Of a stretch of DNA of 64,000 nt, positions 36,891-47,165 are shown piece by piece. The notes under the pieces were generated by a model. That model ran no database searches. It saw only the letters and a list, made by a program, of their open reading frames with translations, and was not told where the DNA came from. The translations under genes were made by a program, and so were the position numbers. How positions within the stretch are numbered: the first letter of the stretch is position 1; the number at the start of each line of letters is the position of its first letter. Source of the DNA: Algoriphagus aquimarinus (lineage in GTDB: Bacteria > Bacteroidota > Bacteroidia > Cytophagales > Cyclobacteriaceae); assembly GCF_900112005.1 (NCBI RefSeq), contig NZ_FOKK01000001.1:434001-498000 (forward strand), read 5' to 3'.

Positions 36891-38285
36891 ATGTATTTCC
36901 AACATGTATATGACAAATCACTGGCCCAAGCAAGTTACTTTATAGGTTGCCAGGCAAAAGGTGAAGCAATTGTAATTGATGCCCAGCGTGATATGGATGT
37001 TTACTTGAAAATAGCCAAGCAAAACAACATGAAGATTACGCACATTGCCGAAACGCATATTCACGCAGATTTCCTGAGTGGTTCTAGAGAACTGGCTTCT
37101 GTGACAGGTGCTAAAATGTATCTATCGGATGAAGGACCAAAAGAATGGCAATATGAATTTGATCATGAAGGTCTACATCATGGCGATAAAATTGAAGTCG
37201 GAAACCTAAGTTTAGAAGTGCTTTACACTCCAGGTCATACGCCCGAGAGTATCAGTTTTCTATTGACAGATCATCCTGCTACAGATAAACCAGTCATGAT
37301 TTTCACAGGAGACTTTGTATTTGTTGGAGACATAGGAAGACCAGATTTGCTTGAAAAAGCTGCTGGATTAATAGGAACTCAAGAGAAAGGAGCAAAACAG
37401 ATGTATGAATCTGTTCAGCGATTTGCTCAACTTCCAGAGTATGTTCAGGTTTGGCCGGGTCATGGTGCTGGATCAGCCTGTGGCAAAGCCTTAGGTGCGG
37501 TTCCTAGCTCAACGGTGGGTTATGAGAAAGTCCGAAACTGGGCGTTCCAATATGCTTCAGACGAGGAAGGGTTTGTGGATTATTTGTTGGATGGACAGCC
37601 GGAACCGCCGAAGTATTTTGCGATGATGAAGCACCTGAACAAGGTGGATAGACCCTTATTGGTAGAAGTACCTAAGCATCCAAAACTTGACAAGGAACAG
37701 TTTCTATCTGCTTATAAGGACGGGCTGAAAGTAATTGACACTAGAAATAAAGTGGATTTTGCTAAAGGGTTTTTACCAAATAGCATCAATATCCAAGGCA
37801 ATAATTCTTTCTCTACGTGGGCTGGGTGGTTGCTTAATTATCAAGAGCAATTCATTCTAGTAGCTGATGAAACTCAGATGGAGGACCTCACTCGAAAACT
37901 GATGCGGATTGGTCTTGATAATATCTACGGATTCATTGACGATGTCAGTGAGCTAGGCGTGGAGCTTCAGACTGCAGATGTGATTGAAATTGAAGAGTTC
38001 AAATCTCTGGTTGGAAAAGAGGATGTGCAGGTAGTCGATGTAAGAAATACGACAGAATATGCTGCGGGTCATATAAGTGGTGCCGACCACGTGTTCTTAG
38101 GGACTTTGCCAGACAATCTGGATAAAATCAGTAAGGACAAACAGGTAGTAATTCATTGCCAAAGTGGAGATAGAGCAGCTATTGCCTATTCTATATTAAG
38201 AAAGAATGGATTTGAGCATATTAAAAATTACTCAGGAGGAATGAAGGAGTGGTTGGAAAAAGGAAATGAAACAGTTAAAAATTAA
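36891..38285 (+). CDS. CstB-like persulfide dioxygenase-sulfurtransferase
   Basis: A 464-residue fusion: a metallo-beta-lactamase domain (residues 1-240), then two rhodanese domains. The metal site is ETHIHAD (His56, His58, Asp60), but the next residue is Phe61, not the usual His; close relatives often vary here. The first rhodanese (about 260-350) has VADET where the catalytic loop should be and lacks Cys. The second keeps Cys423 in HCQSGDRA. This MBL, pseudo-rhodanese, rhodanese layout matches CstB, which oxidises persulfides to thiosulfate. A rhodanese gene follows 11 bases later. Confidence 0.87.
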   Translation: MYFQHVYDKSLAQASYFIGCQAKGEAIVIDAQRDMDVYLKIAKQNNMKITHIAETHIHADFLSGSRELASVTGAKMYLSDEGPKEWQYEFDHEGLHHGDKIEVGNLSLEVLYTPGHTPESISFLLTDHPATDKPVMIFTGDFVFVGDIGRPDLLEKAAGLIGTQEKGAKQMYESVQRFAQLPEYVQVWPGHGAGSACGKALGAVPSSTVGYEKVRNWAFQYASDEEGFVDYLLDGQPEPPKYFAMMKHLNKVDRPLLVEVPKHPKLDKEQFLSAYKDGLKVIDTRNKVDFAKGFLPNSINIQGNNSFSTWAGWLLNYQEQFILVADETQMEDLTRKLMRIGLDNIYGFIDDVSELGVELQTADVIEIEEFKSLVGKEDVQVVDVRNTTEYAAGHISGADHVFLGTLPDNLDKISKDKQVVIHCQSGDRAAIAYSILRKNGFEHIKNYSGGMKEWLEKGNETVKN

Positions 38286-38296
38286 ACAATCATATT

Positions 38297-38608
38297 ATGG
38301 GGTTTTTATCAGCAATTTTCGGAAGTAAAGACAATACTCAATTGAAAGAGGCAATCGAAGGAGGAGCATTTCTGGTGGATGTGCGTTCTTCAGGAGAATT
38401 TGCTTCTGGATCTGTCAAAGGAGCGGTAAATATTCCTTTGGATAAGATTGGCAGTCAATTGACCAAATTCAAGGGCAAGAAAAATATCGTTGTCTTTTGC
38501 CAGAGTGGCAACCGTAGCGGACAGGCGAAGAGCATTTTGGAAAAAAATGGTGTTCAGAATGTCATCAACGGAGGTTCTTGGAGCAATGTCAATCAATGTG
38601 TAGGATAA
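38297..38608 (+). CDS. Single-domain rhodanese sulfurtransferase
   Basis: A 103-residue rhodanese: FLVDVRSSGEFASGSVKGAVNI is the N-terminal signature, and the active loop is Cys68-QSGNRS. The short N-terminal MGFLSAIFGS may be an amphipathic membrane contact. It moves sulfane sulfur between thiols. It is co-transcribed with the CstB-like gene, so it probably serves sulfide or persulfide detoxification. A strong terminator follows. Confidence 0.92.
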   Translation: MGFLSAIFGSKDNTQLKEAIEGGAFLVDVRSSGEFASGSVKGAVNIPLDKIGSQLTKFKGKKNIVVFCQSGNRSGQAKSILEKNGVQNVINGGSWSNVNQCVG

Positions 38609-38610
38609 GA

Positions 38611-38644
38611 GAAAAGGGGAGCTGCAAGGCTCCCCTTTTCTTTT
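38611..38644 (+). terminator. Terminator of the persulfide operon
   Basis: A perfect 12-bp stem (GAAAAGGGGAGC with its complement) and a 6-base loop are followed directly by TTTT, just after the rhodanese stop. Confidence 0.93.
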
Positions 38645-38656
38645 GCAACCAAAAGC

Positions 38657-38699
38657 TTACCATGAAATCCGTAAATCAAATTTTCGATTTTCATGGTAA
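38657..38699. repeat. Long-armed hairpin
   Basis: The arms TTACCATGAAATC and GATTTTCATGGTAA are complementary apart from one extra T, with a 16-base A/T-rich loop. It lies just past the terminator, so it is not needed to end transcription there. Confidence 0.6.
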
Positions 38700-38773
38700 A
38701 AATATTTTTTACTCAGTATAATATTTATCCAGTTATTAGAAATAGCAGTATGGATACTTCTATTTGGTGAGCG

Positions 38774-38835
38774 AGAGTCATGAGACTCTTGCGTCTTGGT
38801 AATTTTGAAACAGATTGCTTCGCTTTGCTCGCAAT
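38774..38835. repeat. REP-like palindromic element
   Basis: Two short palindromes lie 24 bases apart: AGAGTC-atga-GACTCT and ATTGCTTCGCTTTGCTCGC-AAT, whose ends ATTGC and GCAAT pair. I recall the second as resembling dispersed intergenic repeats of many Bacteroidota genomes; this cannot be confirmed from one copy. It sits between the convergent rhodanese and uvrA genes. Confidence 0.5.
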
Positions 38836-38859
38836 GAAGCACCACCTTCGCGGGAGACC

Positions 38860-41676
38860 TTACACAAAAGCCTCTCGCAAATACTTCGCAGTGTAATTTC
38901 CTTCTTCCTTCATCATATCTTCAGGTGTTCCTTCGAAAGTGAGGTATCCACCCTTATTTCCACCTTCTGGGCCCAAGTCGATCACCCAATCTGCCGATTT
39001 GATGACTTCCGTATTATGCTCGATGATGATGACCGAATGACCCTGATCAATCAGGGCATTGATGGAATGGAGGAGTTTTTTGATATCGTGGAAGTGAAGT
39101 CCTGTGGTCGGTTCATCGAATATAAATAGAATATGATCCCCGTGTTTGGTGCCGCCTTTTCCTAGGAATGAGGCCAGTTTCACACGCTGAGCCTCACCAC
39201 CCGAAAGGGTGTTTGAGCTTTGGCCCATCCCAATGTAACCAAGCCCTACTTCTTGTAATGGCTGAAGTTTATTGATGATTTGGGTTTTTCCTTGGAAGAA
39301 TTCTAGTGCTTCATCGATGGTCATACCTAAGACATCTGAAATGTCTTTTTCGTTGTATTTGACATCTAAGATCTCATTTTTGAATCGCTTGCCTTTGCAG
39401 GATTCACAAGTCAAATGAATATCAGCCATAAACTGCATTTCCACAGTAGTGATACCTTCACCGGCACAGTTTTCACAGCGTCCACCATCTACGTTGAAAG
39501 AGAAAAATGCTGGTTTGTAGCCTCTCTGCTTAGAGATAGTCTGCTCAGAGAATAAGGTTCTGATTGCATCGTATGCTTTCACATAGGTCACTGGATTGGA
39601 TCGGGAAGATTTTCCGATAGGATTTTGATCCACAAATTCCACCTGAGAAATGGATTTGTAATCGCCTTCGATCTTGTCATATTTTCCACTTTCGTCTATG
39701 ACTGTACCTAGCATTTTGCCTAGGGCAGGATAAAGCACTTTCTTGATCAAGGTAGATTTTCCAGAGCCAGAAACCCCAGTTACACATGTCAGGGTGTTGA
39801 GTGGGAATTTGACAGAGATATTTTTCAAGTTGTTTTCTCTTGCGCCTTTTACTAGAATGGAGTCCTTCCAGGGACGATTACCATCTTTTTTGAAGATTTG
39901 CTCTTCACCACGCAAATACTTGGCAGTGTGAGTTTGTGCCGAAGTCATAAGCTCTTTGATTGAGCCTTGGAAAAGCAATTCTCCTCCGTGAACGCCCGCG
40001 TCTGGCCCGATGTCTATAATCTGATCGGCAGCTTTCATCACTTTCTCCTCATGCTCTACCACGATTACGGTATTGCCCATGTCTCGGAGTGATTTCAGGA
40101 CATCTACTAGTCGATCGGTGTCTCTTGGATGTAGGCCAATGCTTGGCTCATCCAAAATGTACATAGAGCCGACAAGAGCCGAACCTAAGGAAGTAGCAAG
40201 TTTGATACGCTGAAATTCTCCACCTGAAAGTGAGGCGGTCAATCGATTCAAGGTCAAATAACCTAAGCCGACTTGATCCATGTATTCCAGTCGACTCTGA
40301 ACTTCTTTTAGCAGTCTATTGGCAATCTTCGCTTGATGTGGAGGAAGTTCAAGGGTATTGAAAAAGGGTAATGCCTCATCAATGGGCATCAGAACAATGT
40401 CAATGATGGATTTGTCTGCGATTTTGACGTATGAAGCGTCTTTACGCAAGCGAGTTCCCTTGCAATCTGGGCAAGTAGTGCGTCCGCGAAAACGCGAAAG
40501 CATAACACGGTATTGGATTTTGTGAGTTTTGGTTTCTAGGTCTTTGAAAAATGCGTCTAAGCCCTTGAAGTATTTGTTTCCAGTCCAAAGCAACGCTTTT
40601 TCCGTATCGTTCAGATCCGCATATGCTCTGTGAATAGGGAAATCAAATTCAATCCCTTTTTTCAAAAGAGGCTCTACCCAAGCTCTGGAAGACTCTCCTC
40701 GCCAAGGTGCTACCGCTCCTTCATAAACTGAAAGATCCTTATCAGGAATCACCAAATCAGGATCGATTCCCAATACATTCCCAAAACCTTCGCAGGTGCG
40801 GCAAGCACCAAAAGGATTGTTGAAAGAGAAAAAGTTAACTGATGGAAGCTCGAATTGAATTCCATCGAGTTCGAATCTATCAGAAAAGCTCTTGGACTCT
40901 TTGCCGGGAATCGTGATTTTGCAATCGCCGTGACCTTCAAAAAGAGCAGTTTGCACTGAATCTGCAATTCGGAATTGATTATCCTCGTCTTCCTTATGAA
41001 CCGCTACACGGTCAATTAGGATCTCGTAATTGCCTTTTTGGATCTTTTTTTCCTGAAGTAAATCTTCCACGAAATATGCTTCATCATCAATTAGAATTCT
41101 TGTATAGCCTTTTTGAAGAAGCAATTCCAATTCTTGATTGATCTTCCTCCCACGTTCGATTTGAAGCGGACAAGAGATCATCACTTTCGAGCCTTCTTCA
41201 AAAGACTGAACGTAATCTACTATGTCCGTAACTGTATGATGTTTGACCTCTTTACCTGAAATAGGAGAGATCGTTTTTCCCACTCTGGAGAAAAGCAACT
41301 TCAGGTAGTCATAGATTTCTGTGGTAGTACCGACCGTAGATCTCGGGTTTTTGGTATTGACTTTTTGCTGAATTGCGATTGCTGGAGCTACACCTTTGAT
41401 GTATTCCACATCAGGTTTTTCCATCCTGCCGAGGAACTGCCGAGCGTAAGAACTGAGGCTTTCCACATACATGCGTTGGCCTTCGGCAAAAAGTGTGTCA
41501 AATGCCAAGGAAGATTTCCCCGAACCTGAAAGGCCGGTGATCACCACAAATTTATTTCTGGGAATCGCAACGCTCAGGCTTTTTAGGTTATTCACCCGGG
41601 CATTTTTGATAATAATGAATTCCTTGGGGTCGAGTGAGTCGATTTCTGTAGTAGCGGATAAAGTGCTCAAAGTCAT
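38860..41676 (-). CDS. uvrA: Excinuclease ABC subunit A
   Basis: A 938-residue UvrA, the damage-sensing ATPase of nucleotide excision repair. Two ABC modules are visible: Walker [20 protein letters not shown] and [19 protein letters not shown], with signature [12 protein letters not shown] and [12 protein letters not shown]. Zinc-finger cysteines occur in [25 protein letters not shown] and CESCKGKR. The N-terminus has about 20 residues before the usual first strand ([15 protein letters not shown]). I take the ATG at 41676 over a TTG 13 codons upstream, because a promoter -7 match lies between them. Confidence 0.97.
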   Translation of the reverse strand: MTLSTLSATTEIDSLDPKEFIIIKNARVNNLKSLSVAIPRNKFVVITGLSGSGKSSLAFDTLFAEGQRMYVESLSSYARQFLGRMEKPDVEYIKGVAPAIAIQQKVNTKNPRSTVGTTTEIYDYLKLLFSRVGKTISPISGKEVKHHTVTDIVDYVQSFEEGSKVMISCPLQIERGRKINQELELLLQKGYTRILIDDEAYFVEDLLQEKKIQKGNYEILIDRVAVHKEDEDNQFRIADSVQTALFEGHGDCKITIPGKESKSFSDRFELDGIQFELPSVNFFSFNNPFGACRTCEGFGNVLGIDPDLVIPDKDLSVYEGAVAPWRGESSRAWVEPLLKKGIEFDFPIHRAYADLNDTEKALLWTGNKYFKGLDAFFKDLETKTHKIQYRVMLSRFRGRTTCPDCKGTRLRKDASYVKIADKSIIDIVLMPIDEALPFFNTLELPPHQAKIANRLLKEVQSRLEYMDQVGLGYLTLNRLTASLSGGEFQRIKLATSLGSALVGSMYILDEPSIGLHPRDTDRLVDVLKSLRDMGNTVIVVEHEEKVMKAADQIIDIGPDAGVHGGELLFQGSIKELMTSAQTHTAKYLRGEEQIFKKDGNRPWKDSILVKGARENNLKNISVKFPLNTLTCVTGVSGSGKSTLIKKVLYPALGKMLGTVIDESGKYDKIEGDYKSISQVEFVDQNPIGKSSRSNPVTYVKAYDAIRTLFSEQTISKQRGYKPAFFSFNVDGGRCENCAGEGITTVEMQFMADIHLTCESCKGKRFKNEILDVKYNEKDISDVLGMTIDEALEFFQGKTQIINKLQPLQEVGLGYIGMGQSSNTLSGGEAQRVKLASFLGKGGTKHGDHILFIFDEPTTGLHFHDIKKLLHSINALIDQGHSVIIIEHNTEVIKSADWVIDLGPEGGNKGGYLTFEGTPEDMMKEEGNYTAKYLREAFV

Positions 41677-41682
41677 AGCTGG

Positions 41683-41690
41683 CAAAGTTA
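41683..41690 (-). promoter_or_regulatory. -7 promoter element very close to the uvrA start
   Basis: The minus strand reads TAACTTTG (TAnnTTTG) only six bases before the ATG, with TTTG 22 bases further upstream as a -33 candidate. If used, the transcript would have almost no leader. Confidence 0.55.
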
Positions 41691-41985
41691 CAAAAGGAAC
41701 AGAGGAACTGATCAAAAAGTTGGGAAGGTTGTTTATTTAATGTTCCGGTGGCTGTCGAGACACCCTTGAAATATCTGTTTGACAGGCGCCGCTGACTACC
41801 AAATTAGAGCTTTGAAATTGGTCTTTAGAGCATTATTAGGGTAATGAAATGCAGATTTGATACGACTTTGTATTTAAAATAATTTGCTACATTTTGTACT
41901 TTACTAAGATACATCTGTTAAATTGTACTATCATTTTTATTAAATCCGCCAACTATCTTGTTTCCAAATTCACCATACTTTTTGA
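41691..41985. other. Divergent intergenic region between uvrA and the cyclase gene
   Basis: Roughly 300 bases with no gene. A small inverted repeat, TGTC-ga-GACA with partly pairing GGTG/CACC flanks, lies near 41748-41766. The 150 bases next to the cyclase gene are very A/T-rich and must hold its promoter; no exact TAnnTTTG was seen there. Confidence 0.5.
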
Positions 41986-44900
41986 ATGTCTGATCTTCGA
42001 TTTAATATACTGGACAAGGTTCGAGAGAACTCCAGATACATCGTTTATAAAGCGCATCGTGTCTTGGATTCCAAACCTGTTACCATTCAGACCTTTCGTT
42101 CTGCCTATCCTACTTTTCGGGATTTGAATCACATGAAGCAGGAGTTTTCGATACTTTCTAAGCTTTCACATCCAAATATTGTACAACCGATTGGATTGGA
42201 GCATTTAGAGAATCTCCCTATTCTGGTCAATGAAGATGTGACTGGGGAAACGCTCGCTGAGTACTTAAAGAAGGGAAGGCTGGATTTAATCGAATTCCTG
42301 AAAATAGCCATGGGGATCACCAGGGCTGTACTTTACCTACACAGTAAGAATATTATCCACAAAAATATTAACCCCACTAATATCATCGTCGATAGTGATG
42401 GGGAAATAAAAGTTTGGGGCTTTGACTTTGCCATTGAACGGGGTCGGGATTTGAATTATTCCAATGTCAGTGAGGCACTTGAACTTGGACTTCACTATAT
42501 CTCACCCGAACAAACAGGTCGGATGAACAGACCAATTGATCATAGAACAGACTTATACTCTATTGGAGCTGTATTGTATGAAATGATCACTGAGCGACCT
42601 CTTTTTAAACTTTCTGATCCTGTAGAGTTGATGCATGCCCACTTGGCTCTATTACCTGAATCACCTCACAAATTCCGTGATGATATTCCGGAGGTGATGG
42701 AAAAGTTGATTCTCAAATTATTGAAGAAAAACACGGAAGAAAGATACCAAGGCTGCTCTGGCTTATTGAATGATTTGCAACAGTGTTTGGACCGGCTGCT
42801 GGATATCAATGAGGTCTCTAATTTCAAACTTGGTACTCAGGATCATTTGGATCAGTTTCAGATCTCTTCGAAGATCTATGGAAGAGATGAGGATTTGGCT
42901 CAAATGCATGAGATTTTCAAGCGGGCAAAAAATCAAAAAGCCGAATTAGCGCTTGTGAGCGGGTATTCCGGTGTAGGGAAATCAAGCTTTGTACGTGAAT
43001 TTCAAAAATATATAGACCTGGAAGGGGGATTTTTCATTTCGGGAAAGTTTGAGCAGTATAAGAAGAACCCACCGTTGAGTTCGCTTTTGCTGGCCTTAAA
43101 TGATTTGATAGATCAGATTTTGATGCGTGGAGAAGAGCAACGAACCTACTGGAAAAACAGCATTATGAAGGCTGTGGGGAATTCTGGTCAGTTGCTCATC
43201 GATATTATGCCTGATTTGGAGCTTTTGATAGGTGCACAACCTGAAGTACCAATCTTGCCCATGACAGAATCCAAAAACCGGTTTAATCAGGTTTTTAATA
43301 GTTTCATCCGCTCATTTGCAAGTCAGGATCATCCGATGTGCATATTCTTGGATGATTTGCAATGGCTGGATACCACGACCAGGCGATGGCTGGAGACTAC
43401 ACTTCAAGATCATAGTCTGAAACACCTACTGATTATCTGTGCTTATAGGGAGAATGAGGTTTCTCCATCGCATCCTTTGATGTTGATGCTGGATAGACTA
43501 AAGTCTCATGATGTGATTTCTACTCTGATAGACTTGAAGCCTCTTGATCAGAATTCGGTGGCCGAAATAGTCTCAGATTCCTTGTCTATATCTGTAGAAA
43601 AAAGCGCTGAACTGGCACAAATTATCTTCAGAAAAACGCTTGGGAACCCATTCTTTATCAGACAGTGCCTACTCACTCTCTATGAAAGCGGAGCAATCAA
43701 CTTATCTCAAAATACTCAGCACTGGACATACAGTGCAGAAAAAGCATACCGAGTAAAAATCAGCGATAATGTCATTGACTTGATGGCAGAATTGTTTTTT
43801 AGACTACCTGCTGAAGTTCAAGTAACACTAAAATACGCTTCTTGTATAGGCAATACGTTTTCGATAGAAGTACTAAGTGGGTTGATTGATATCAGCGAAG
43901 AGGAGCTGGATATGCAGTTAAAGCTAGCTGAGAAGCTGTGCATCATAGAAAACATCAAAACCAAGGAGCGATCCGGTGACGATGATTATGGATTTCAGCA
44001 TGACAAAATCCAACAGGCAGCACTTGGGATGCTTCCAGATAAAGAGAAAAAAGAGGTTCGGCTAGCTATCGCTAAGAGTATCATAGCGAAGCTGGGAAAC
44101 ATAGAGCAATCCGATCACATCTATACGGTCACGGATCATTTCAATTTTGCGCAAAGTCTCATCACTGATGAATCACTTCTGAAGAAGGTAGTTTCGATGA
44201 ATATTGCCGCTAGTATTCGCGCAAAATATGCAAACGCCTATGAATCTGGGTTGATATATATTAGAACAGCCATGGAGCTGGTAGAGGAAAAGGGCCTGAT
44301 TGTACCTGAGAAAATGTTGCGCGATCTGAATTTGCAACGGGCAGAATCGGAACATTTAATAGGAAATAATGATGTCGTCGAAGCATTTTTTGATAAAGCA
44401 TTAAGCTATACCGATGATGTAATAGACAGAGCAATAGTCACTATTCGAAAAATCCAGTTCTTCAATAATATTCGAAATTTCGAAGCTGCATATAAAGCTT
44501 GTAGAGAAGTTACCGCAGAATTGGGAGTGAAAATCCCATCAAGTTTTTCTCCTCCGAGTTTAGCAATTGAGTTTGTGAAATATAAAAGCCTAATGGGCAA
44601 TCGTGATGTAGAAGATCTGATCAATCTGCCGGAAATGCAGGATGAAAAGCTTAAAACTGCGATTTTGCTTATGGCTGCTGCCGCTCAGTCGGCTTTTCAG
44701 ATTCGTCCAGAACTGTGTGTTTTGGTCAGTGCTATCATGGTGAACCTATGCCTGAAGCATGGGAATGCAGATGGGGGATTTATAGGATTTCTAGGCTTTG
44801 GCCCAGTTTTCCACAGTGGGATTCTAGGCTTTAGAACTACTGGATATAAACTTGGACAGTTGACATTGGCACTGGTAGAAAAGTACCAAAACTACGGTGC

Positions 44901-47097
44901 AAGGGCTGAAACAAGTTTTGTGACAGGATATTTTGCTATTCCCTGGCGAAAGCCGGCATTGGAAATGGAGACCTATTGGCAGAATGCCTATGAATCTGGA
45001 TTAGAAGTAGGTGACCTTTTTCATGCGAGTTGTGCGAGTTGCGCTATGATCCAAAGTCATTTTATGCGTGGCGTCCAGTTTGATTCAATATTAGATTCAA
45101 GTGCCGCTTACTTGGATTTTCTCAATAGAATTCAGTTGGAGGAGGCTGTGCTTACAATAGCGGCTGTAAACCAAGCGATTAAAAATCTTAAGGGACAGAC
45201 TGAAAGTAGTCTTTCTTTCTCAGATCAGAATTTTAACGAAGAGCAATATATCAAGCTATTAGCTGGGTTTAACTCAAGACATTTCGCCCACTTCTACTAC
45301 ATCAATAAGATGCAATCGCTCTATCTCTGGGAGGAATATGAAGCGGCTTTTGAAGTGTCTTTGATCTCAGATCAATATTTGAAAGATTCTCCCGGAATGC
45401 TCCACACTGCAGAGCATTATTTCTACAAAGGATTAATTCTGGCAGCCCTTATTCCTTCTGCTCGAGCTACAGACAGGCTCAAATGGAAGCGTAGTTTGAG
45501 TAAAATTGTGGATAAGTTCAGAAAATATACCCGACACAGTCCGAGTAATTTTGAACATAAATATGAATTATTAGTAGGAGAACTAGCGAAGGTAAATGGC
45601 TCAGTAGATGGTGCTCAAAAGCACTATTATCTAGCATTGGATGCTGCAGAAACGTATGAGTATCTCCAAATTCAAGCTTTAGCCAATCGAAAGTTGTTTG
45701 AACTACATCTGAACGGCGACAAGAAAAAAATTGCGGCGATTCATTTAAGTGATGCCGAGTATACATATGAATTGCTTGGAGCAAAAGGGATAGCAGATTT
45801 GATGGCATCCAAGCGTAGTTCTAGTAATTTTTCTCAGAAAGAATTCAGGTTTGGTCAGCGAGCTGATGATAAGAGTACCATCCAGAAGTTTTCTAATCAG
45901 GACTTGGATCTAAAGTCAGTAATGAAATCTTCTGAGGCAATTTCTAGGGAAATCCGACTGAAGGATCTCTTGACTATTTTGATGAGAATCATCATCGAGA
46001 ATGCAGGCGCCCAGCGCATGGTCTTATTACTGAAAAATGAGGAGGGATTCACCGTGCAATCCGAATCATGTACCAAATATCCAGATCCGAAGCTCTTTGA
46101 AAATCTTCCCTTAAAAGACTTTGATTCCATTGCAAAGGAAGTGGTGTATTACGTAGCCAAAAACAATGAAAACGTTATTCTGGACAATGCTGCACAGGAT
46201 ACTCGTTTTGCCAAAGACGTTTATATTCAGCAAGATAAGTTGAAATCCATCTTGTGCGTTCCGCTAATTAAGCAAAATGAAGTTACGGGAATCATCTACC
46301 TGGAAAATAACCTGATAGAAGGAGCATTCACTGCTGAGCGTTTGAATTTGATCAATATACTATCAAGTCAAATGGCGATTTCTCTAGAGAATGCACTTCT
46401 CTACCAAAATATGGAGGATAAAATCCATTTGAGAACAAAGCAACTCAATGAGGAAAAGGAGAAAGCGGATCATTTGCTATTGAATATTTTGCCTCCTGAG
46501 ATAGCCTATGAGCTTAAAAACCATGGAGCTTCCAAAGCCAGACATTTCAATAATGTCAGCGTGATGTTCACTGATATTGTGAATTTCTCAGGACTGTGTG
46601 AGACGCTTTCTGCTGAAGAACTGGTGGCAGAATTAAACTACTTCTATTGTGAATTTGACAGGATTGTGGAGAAGTACGGTGTCGAAAAGATCAAGACTGT
46701 AGGAGATAGCTACATGTGTGCAGGGGGATTGAATCTGCAGAAGGATTTTGATGCAGCAAATATCATCTTGGCAGCTTTTGAGATCAATGACTTTATTCAG
46801 GCTCATCAGAGATCAAAAATCTCCCAAGGAAAGCCAGTAATAAGTATGCGAATAGGAATTCACACAGGTCCCGTGATAGCCGGAATAGTCGGTTTGAAGA
46901 AGTTCGCTTATGACATCTGGGGCGACACAGTAAATATTGCTTCCAGAATGGAAACGGCTGGAGAGGCCAGTAAAATCAACATTAGCGGTTATACCTATGA
47001 GTTAATCCAAGATAAATTCACCTGCTCTTCGCGTGGTAAAATTGAGGTGAAGAATAAGGGACTTGTTGAGATGTATTTCGTAGAGAGTAAAATTTGA
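41986..47097 (+). CDS. Pseudokinase-AAA ATPase-GAF-adenylate cyclase signalling protein
   Basis: A 1703-residue multidomain protein. Residues 1-270 have a Ser/Thr kinase fold, but the three catalytic sites are altered: Gln35 replaces the ATP-anchoring Lys, Asn127 replaces the catalytic Asp (HKNINPTN), and GFD (145-147) stands for DFG. An AAA_16-type ATPase follows, with Walker A GYSGVGKS at 326-333 and Walker B CIFLDDLQW. A long helical, TPR-like region leads to a GAF domain (about 1310-1475). The class III cyclase (about 1520-1700) is intact: Asp1530 and Asp1574 for metals, Lys1570 and Asp1643 favouring ATP, Asn1650 and Arg1654. It likely makes cAMP on a ligand or protein cue. Related fusions occur in cyanobacteria and other phyla. 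Confidence 0.93.
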   Translation: MSDLRFNILDKVRENSRYIVYKAHRVLDSKPVTIQTFRSAYPTFRDLNHMKQEFSILSKLSHPNIVQPIGLEHLENLPILVNEDVTGETLAEYLKKGRLDLIEFLKIAMGITRAVLYLHSKNIIHKNINPTNIIVDSDGEIKVWGFDFAIERGRDLNYSNVSEALELGLHYISPEQTGRMNRPIDHRTDLYSIGAVLYEMITERPLFKLSDPVELMHAHLALLPESPHKFRDDIPEVMEKLILKLLKKNTEERYQGCSGLLNDLQQCLDRLLDINEVSNFKLGTQDHLDQFQISSKIYGRDEDLAQMHEIFKRAKNQKAELALVSGYSGVGKSSFVREFQKYIDLEGGFFISGKFEQYKKNPPLSSLLLALNDLIDQILMRGEEQRTYWKNSIMKAVGNSGQLLIDIMPDLELLIGAQPEVPILPMTESKNRFNQVFNSFIRSFASQDHPMCIFLDDLQWLDTTTRRWLETTLQDHSLKHLLIICAYRENEVSPSHPLMLMLDRLKSHDVISTLIDLKPLDQNSVAEIVSDSLSISVEKSAELAQIIFRKTLGNPFFIRQCLLTLYESGAINLSQNTQHWTYSAEKAYRVKISDNVIDLMAELFFRLPAEVQVTLKYASCIGNTFSIEVLSGLIDISEEELDMQLKLAEKLCIIENIKTKERSGDDDYGFQHDKIQQAALGMLPDKEKKEVRLAIAKSIIAKLGNIEQSDHIYTVTDHFNFAQSLITDESLLKKVVSMNIAASIRAKYANAYESGLIYIRTAMELVEEKGLIVPEKMLRDLNLQRAESEHLIGNNDVVEAFFDKALSYTDDVIDRAIVTIRKIQFFNNIRNFEAAYKACREVTAELGVKIPSSFSPPSLAIEFVKYKSLMGNRDVEDLINLPEMQDEKLKTAILLMAAAAQSAFQIRPELCVLVSAIMVNLCLKHGNADGGFIGFLGFGPVFHSGILGFRTTGYKLGQLTLALVEKYQNYGARAETSFVTGYFAIPWRKPALEMETYWQNAYESGLEVGDLFHASCASCAMIQSHFMRGVQFDSILDSSAAYLDFLNRIQLEEAVLTIAAVNQAIKNLKGQTESSLSFSDQNFNEEQYIKLLAGFNSRHFAHFYYINKMQSLYLWEEYEAAFEVSLISDQYLKDSPGMLHTAEHYFYKGLILAALIPSARATDRLKWKRSLSKIVDKFRKYTRHSPSNFEHKYELLVGELAKVNGSVDGAQKHYYLALDAAETYEYLQIQALANRKLFELHLNGDKKKIAAIHLSDAEYTYELLGAKGIADLMASKRSSSNFSQKEFRFGQRADDKSTIQKFSNQDLDLKSVMKSSEAISREIRLKDLLTILMRIIIENAGAQRMVLLLKNEEGFTVQSESCTKYPDPKLFENLPLKDFDSIAKEVVYYVAKNNENVILDNAAQDTRFAKDVYIQQDKLKSILCVPLIKQNEVTGIIYLENNLIEGAFTAERLNLINILSSQMAISLENALLYQNMEDKIHLRTKQLNEEKEKADHLLLNILPPEIAYELKNHGASKARHFNNVSVMFTDIVNFSGLCETLSAEELVAELNYFYCEFDRIVEKYGVEKIKTVGDSYMCAGGLNLQKDFDAANIILAAFEINDFIQAHQRSKISQGKPVISMRIGIHTGPVIAGIVGLKKFAYDIWGDTVNIASRMETAGEASKINISGYTYELIQDKFTCSSRGKIEVKNKGLVEMYFVESKI

Positions 47098-47165
47098 TCC
47101 ATACTTTTTGAGAGCTTGGGTCAGTTGAGTGATATAATTTTAATATTCATTTTAAGCCCCATATT

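Noticed and set aside
41677..41715. Longer UvrA beginning at an upstream TTG
   Set aside because: The added residues do not resemble UvrA and would place the coding start above the promoter -7 match.
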